Source of the DNA: Pseudomonas sp. BP8
Lineage (GTDB): Bacteria; Pseudomonadota; Gammaproteobacteria; Pseudomonadales; Pseudomonadaceae
Direction: 5' to 3'
Assembly (NCBI RefSeq): GCF_017875955.1
Contig: NZ_JAGINK010000001.1
Coordinates: forward strand, 3,626,501 to 3,690,500
Length of the DNA: 64,000 nucleotides
Part shown: positions 60,595 to 64,000 of the stretch, piece by piece
Layout: the number at the start of each line of letters is the position of its first letter
How positions within the stretch are numbered: the first letter of the stretch is position 1
Translations under genes and position numbers: made by a program
The notes under the pieces: model-generated
What the model was told of the DNA's origin: nothing
The model's database searches: none
Seen by the model: only the letters and a program-made list of their open reading frames with translations

Positions 60595-62925
60595 GTGATC
60601 CGCCGCACACCCTCCTCCGCAGGCCTTCTGCCGCTTCTGATCTTGATGCTCTGCGCCGTCACCCTGGCGTTTCTCTGGGGTTTGCACGCCACCCAGAAAA
60701 ACGCTGCGCGCCAGGACGCGCTAACGGCCAAGGCCGCTGAACACCTCAATCTGGCCAGTATCGTTGGCGAAAGCCTGCGGCAACTGGTCGACCGCGCACA
60801 GGCGGTCGGGCGCGTCACCCAGGATGACATCAAGGCCCTGCGCCAAGGCAACTTCAACCTGGCGCGGATCCTCGCCGAAGACCCGGTATTCAAGCGCATG
60901 AGCCTCTATGACCGACGCGGCCAGCTGGTCTCGGCCAGCCATGCCGACGAAGCCCAGCGTTTGCCCGAGGACTGGCTGGAGCAACTCAAGACGCATGTCT
61001 CGCGCTACGGTTTCAAGCCGTTCTTGCCGCGCATCGCGCCCAACAGCAACCCTTCAGCACTGCCCGACTGGCGCCTGCCCTTTCTGCTGCCATTGACCAA
61101 CCTGCCGGGGCGCGAGATCGACGGCATCCTGGTCGTGCAGCTGGATATCGGTTACCTGGCAGTGTTGTTCCAGCATATCGATCTTGGCCGCAGCGGATTG
61201 GTACGACTGCTTCAGGACGATGGCCAGGAGCGCCTGCGCATCGACAGCAGCGGTGTGGTGGTGGCAGCGGATACGCTCGTTCCTACACTGCCGGACACCC
61301 CTCAAGAGGCAGGTGTCTTGACCCAGTACGCGTTCGACGGCCCTTACCAGAGCCTGTATCGACGGTTCGCCGACCGCGGCTTCAGCGTGGTGGTCAGCCA
61401 GCGCCACGATGAAATTCTCAGTCCCTCGGCACTGACCTATACCCGCCAGTTCTGGCTCAACCTGAGCATGACCCTGATGATCCTCGCCAGCCTGGCCTGG
61501 AGCCTGCGCCTGCTGGGCAAGCGCCAAGAGGCATTCAGCGCGCTCGAGCAGGCCCAGCAGGTCAACCAGGAGCTGATCGGCCGTCTCGAGGACGAACACC
61601 GGCGCAGCAGTCATGCTGCGGCCACCGATCACTTGAGCGGTCTGCTCAATCGCCGCCAGTTCGTCGAAGTGGCGGCCCAGACCCTCGCCCGGCAACGCGG
61701 CAAACGCCGGCTGCTGGCGATGCTGTTCATCGACATGGACCGTTTCAAGTCGATCAACGACTCGCTCGGCCACCGGATCGGCGACCTGCTCCTGCAAGCG
61801 GTGGCCGGGCGCATCCAGCGTCTGCTGGAAGACGGTGACGAAGCCTCGCGCTTCGGCGGCGACGAGTTCGTTGTGCTGCTGGCCGGCGAGCGCAGCGAAG
61901 AGCAGATCGACAGTTGGGTACGTAGCCTGGTCGCAAAGCTCTCTGCCACCTATTCACTCGACGGCCAGGAGGTCAATACCAGCCCCAGCGTCGGTGTCAG
62001 CATTTGTCCGCGGGACGGCCAGGACATCGATGCGCTGATCCGTTGCGCGGACGCCGCGATGTATTCGGCGAAACAGGCCGGCCGCGCTCAGTACCGCTTT
62101 TTCGACCCGTCGCTGAATGTCACCGACATCCACGCCTTTACCCTCGAACAGGCGTTTGGCACTGCGCTGGCGGAGCGCCAGTTCGTCCTTCACTACCAAC
62201 CGCAGATTCGCCTCGACACCCTTCAGGTCCTTGGCTACGAGGCCTTGGTGCGCTGGGATCATCCCGAGTTCGGCTTGCTGTATCCGGACCGTTTCATTGA
62301 CGTTGCCGAGCGCAGCGGGTTCATCGTCGAGCTGGGCTGGGAAGTGTTGCGCCTGGCCTGTGAAGAGCTGGTGAACTGGCGCGTGCGCGGTATCGATGCA
62401 CGCCTGGCGGTCAATGTCTCAGCCCTGCAACTGCGCCAGGGCGATTTCAGCGAGCGCCTGCTTGCCGATCTGCGCCGCCTCGGCATCGATCCACAGCGCC
62501 TGGAGCTGGAAATCACCGAAACCACCGTCCTCGATCCCGAGGGCACCGCACTGGGCCACCTGCAGGATCTTCGTGACGCCGGTATTGGCGTCAGTCTGGA
62601 TGACTTCGGCCGCGGCTATGCCGGTTTCGCTCACCTGCAATCGCTGCCCCTGAGCAAGCTGAAGATCGATCGCGCGTTGATCGCCCCACTGTGTAACAGC
62701 TATGACGACAGCCCGATCGTGTCATCGACCATCATTCTCGCCAAGCGCCTGGGGCTGGAGGTGGTCGCCGAGGGCGTTGAGACCCGTGACCAGGTGGTAT
62801 GCCTGAAGCTGGCAGGCTGCGACATCGCCCAGGGCTACCACTTCAGCCGGCCGTTGTCGGTTGCTCAGCTTCACGACTACCCGCCGTTCAAAAGCGCGAA
62901 TACGCAGGAATGCACTTTCGTATAG
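60595..62925 (+). CDS. Membrane GGDEF-EAL cyclic-di-GMP protein
   Basis: 776 aa from the GTG at 60595 (an ATG at 60511 is open; start uncertain). Topology: TM helix (L-L-P-L-L-I-L-M-L-C-A-V-T-L), periplasmic dCache-like sensor of about 250 residues, second TM (L-S-M-T-L-M-I-L-A-S-L-A-W), then GGDEF (R-F-G-G-D-E-F, intact) and EAL (Y-E-A-L-V-R-W, E-I-T-E-T, D-D-F-G-R-G-Y). Both catalytic domains look active in motif. Ligand unknown. Confidence 0.92.
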   Translation: MIRRTPSSAGLLPLLILMLCAVTLAFLWGLHATQKNAARQDALTAKAAEHLNLASIVGESLRQLVDRAQAVGRVTQDDIKALRQGNFNLARILAEDPVFKRMSLYDRRGQLVSASHADEAQRLPEDWLEQLKTHVSRYGFKPFLPRIAPNSNPSALPDWRLPFLLPLTNLPGREIDGILVVQLDIGYLAVLFQHIDLGRSGLVRLLQDDGQERLRIDSSGVVVAADTLVPTLPDTPQEAGVLTQYAFDGPYQSLYRRFADRGFSVVVSQRHDEILSPSALTYTRQFWLNLSMTLMILASLAWSLRLLGKRQEAFSALEQAQQVNQELIGRLEDEHRRSSHAAATDHLSGLLNRRQFVEVAAQTLARQRGKRRLLAMLFIDMDRFKSINDSLGHRIGDLLLQAVAGRIQRLLEDGDEASRFGGDEFVVLLAGERSEEQIDSWVRSLVAKLSATYSLDGQEVNTSPSVGVSICPRDGQDIDALIRCADAAMYSAKQAGRAQYRFFDPSLNVTDIHAFTLEQAFGTALAERQFVLHYQPQIRLDTLQVLGYEALVRWDHPEFGLLYPDRFIDVAERSGFIVELGWEVLRLACEELVNWRVRGIDARLAVNVSALQLRQGDFSERLLADLRRLGIDPQRLELEITETTVLDPEGTALGHLQDLRDAGIGVSLDDFGRGYAGFAHLQSLPLSKLKIDRALIAPLCNSYDDSPIVSSTIILAKRLGLEVVAEGVETRDQVVCLKLAGCDIAQGYHFSRPLSVAQLHDYPPFKSANTQECTFV

Positions 62926-63016
62926 AGAACAAAGCCTGTAATTGCGGCGCCTACAGGTTTCTCTGAAGCCCCCGCTGGTTTATCGTGTCAGCTCATACCA
63001 CAGCTGCGTCGCCGCC

Positions 63017-63967
63017 ATGACCGATATCGAGCGCTACGTCCGCGCCGCCACTCGCGACAATACCCGGCGCAGCTACCAGGCCGCCATCGAGCACTTCGAA
63101 GTGCGCTGGGGCGGTTTTCTGCCGGCCACCGCCGACAGCATCGCCCGCTACCTCGTCGAGCACGCCGAACAGCATGCCGTGAGCACCCTGCGCCAACGCC
63201 TGGCCGCACTCAGCCAATGGCACGTCAGCCAAGGCTTTCCCGACCCGACCAAGGCCCCGCTGGTGCGCCAGGTACTGCGCGGTATCCGCACCCTGCACCC
63301 GGCGCCGCCCAAGCAGGCCGCACCGTTGCTGCTGCAGCACCTGCAAACTGCCGTTGCCCGCTTTGAAGAAGACGCCAGCCTGGCCGAGCAGAACCACGAC
63401 CTGCCCACCCTGCTGCGCGCCCGGCGCGATGCGGCACTGCTGTTGCTGGGGTTTTGGCGAGGCCTGCGCGGAGATGAACTGGCGCGCCTGCGCATCGAGC
63501 ATATCCAGGCTGAAGCCGGCGTCGGCCTGACCCTCTTCCTGCCACGCAGCAAGGGCGACCGCGAGGCGCTGGGCGTACAGCACCGTACCCCGGCGCTGAA
63601 GGCGCTGTGCCCGGTCAGCGCCTACCTGCAGTGGCTGCAAGTCGCCGGTATCGCCCACGGGCCAGTGTTTCGCAAGCTCGACCGCTGGGGCAACCTGGGC
63701 GATGCGCCGCTCAACAGCAATAGCCTGGTGGCGCTGCTGCGCGGCATGCTCGAGCGCGCCGGGGTGCCGGCGGCGCTGTACAGCGGCCACTCCCTGCGCC
63801 GCGGCTTCGCCACCTGGGCCACGGCCAACGGCTGGGAGTTGAAGTCACTGATGAGTTATATCGGCTGGAAAGACGCCAAGTCAGCGCTGCGCTACATCGA
63901 TGCCGCGCAGCGTTTCGGCGACCTGGCGATGTTGCCGGCCAACCAAGCGCGCACGCTCATTCCTTGA
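63017..63967 (+). CDS. Tyrosine recombinase (site-specific integrase)
   Basis: 316 aa from ATG 63017; upstream in-frame codons lack an SD. N-terminal SAM-like core-binding domain, then catalytic domain with R151 (G-L-R-G-D-E-L), K179, H258-x2-R261 (S-G-H-S-L-R-R-G), W284 at the second His/Trp position and nucleophile Y293 (L-R-Y-I-D). All catalytic residues are present. No att site or tRNA is adjacent in the window. Confidence 0.9.
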   Translation: MTDIERYVRAATRDNTRRSYQAAIEHFEVRWGGFLPATADSIARYLVEHAEQHAVSTLRQRLAALSQWHVSQGFPDPTKAPLVRQVLRGIRTLHPAPPKQAAPLLLQHLQTAVARFEEDASLAEQNHDLPTLLRARRDAALLLLGFWRGLRGDELARLRIEHIQAEAGVGLTLFLPRSKGDREALGVQHRTPALKALCPVSAYLQWLQVAGIAHGPVFRKLDRWGNLGDAPLNSNSLVALLRGMLERAGVPAALYSGHSLRRGFATWATANGWELKSLMSYIGWKDAKSALRYIDAAQRFGDLAMLPANQARTLIP

Positions 63968-64000
63968 ACAGATGGCGGCGAATGCCGGGCACTTCCGGGC

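Noticed and set aside
1..64000. tRNA genes as island attachment sites
   Set aside because: No cloverleaf or T-loop GGTTCGANTCC pattern with a matching acceptor stem was found near either island edge.

Overview
The window reads as a chromosome segment of a Pseudomonas, most likely of the P. putida or fluorescens lineage. The evidence is high-GC coding sequence, the P. putida-type REP element (35793-35825 and 57214-57326), a LigD/Ku end-joining pair, the ybhP-clsB-ybhN membrane operon, a PSPA7_2676-like Cys-rich miniprotein, a pseudomonad metallothionein and a KGG stress protein. No rRNA, tRNA or CRISPR array was seen.

Left flank (1-6.6 kb): a LysR gene cut by the window edge, a GFA-type zinc protein, a small lipoprotein, and a three-gene leftward operon (aldehyde dehydrogenase, carboxymuconolactone-decarboxylase-like protein, quinone-oxidoreductase-like MDR) read divergently from its probable LysR regulator. 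A PAS sensor gene that stops inside its second PAS domain marks an apparent breakpoint near 6.6 kb.

Accessory island (about 6.6-24.2 kb): less regular base composition, many orphan genes, and defence and recombination functions. In order: a KTSC protein; two paralogous miniproteins around an XRE regulator; a 1429-aa protein with an N-terminal NACHT/STAND-like NTPase and a C-terminal PD-(D/E)XK-like motif, followed 4 nt later by a 124-aa partner; a 394-aa protein made of two copies of one unit; an HNH nuclease whose 5' end looks frameshifted; a compact Gabija-like pair (OLD/TOPRIM nuclease plus UvrD-type helicase); a stand-alone DUF262 protein; several small unknown genes; a protein carrying a Mu/TnsB-like DDE integrase core; and a tyrosine-recombinase-like protein that has lost catalytic residues. 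Three imperfect copies of a ~115-bp sequence (900, 19320, 20162) fold into the same set of hairpins with compensatory changes, so they look like a structured RNA or mobile element. A 17-bp operator-like palindrome is shared by two promoters in the island.

Middle (24.2-35.8 kb): a periplasmic protein, hipBA with its own operator array, a PotE-type antiporter, small proteins, a Zn alcohol dehydrogenase, a ClpP-like protease, and the tightly overlapping DUF72-ybhP-clsB-ybhN operon.

Right half (35.8-64 kb): an acidic protein plus metallothionein; ligD heading an operon of four unrelated-looking enzymes (acyl-CoA dehydrogenase-like, PIG-L deacetylase, methyltransferase, glycosyltransferase); ku convergent to it; a leftward operon of iron redox enzyme, methyltransferase and a frameshifted YbdK-type ligase; transporters and oxidoreductases; a DyP peroxidase; a CrtZ-like hydroxylase; MgtC; exonuclease III; stress-type small proteins; a KfrA-like protein; a ~590-bp inverted-repeat-bounded element containing REPs; a LysR gene; an aldo/keto reductase; an alpha/beta hydrolase; a GGDEF-EAL protein; and an intact tyrosine recombinase.

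Domain calls come from motif reading by eye, without database searches.
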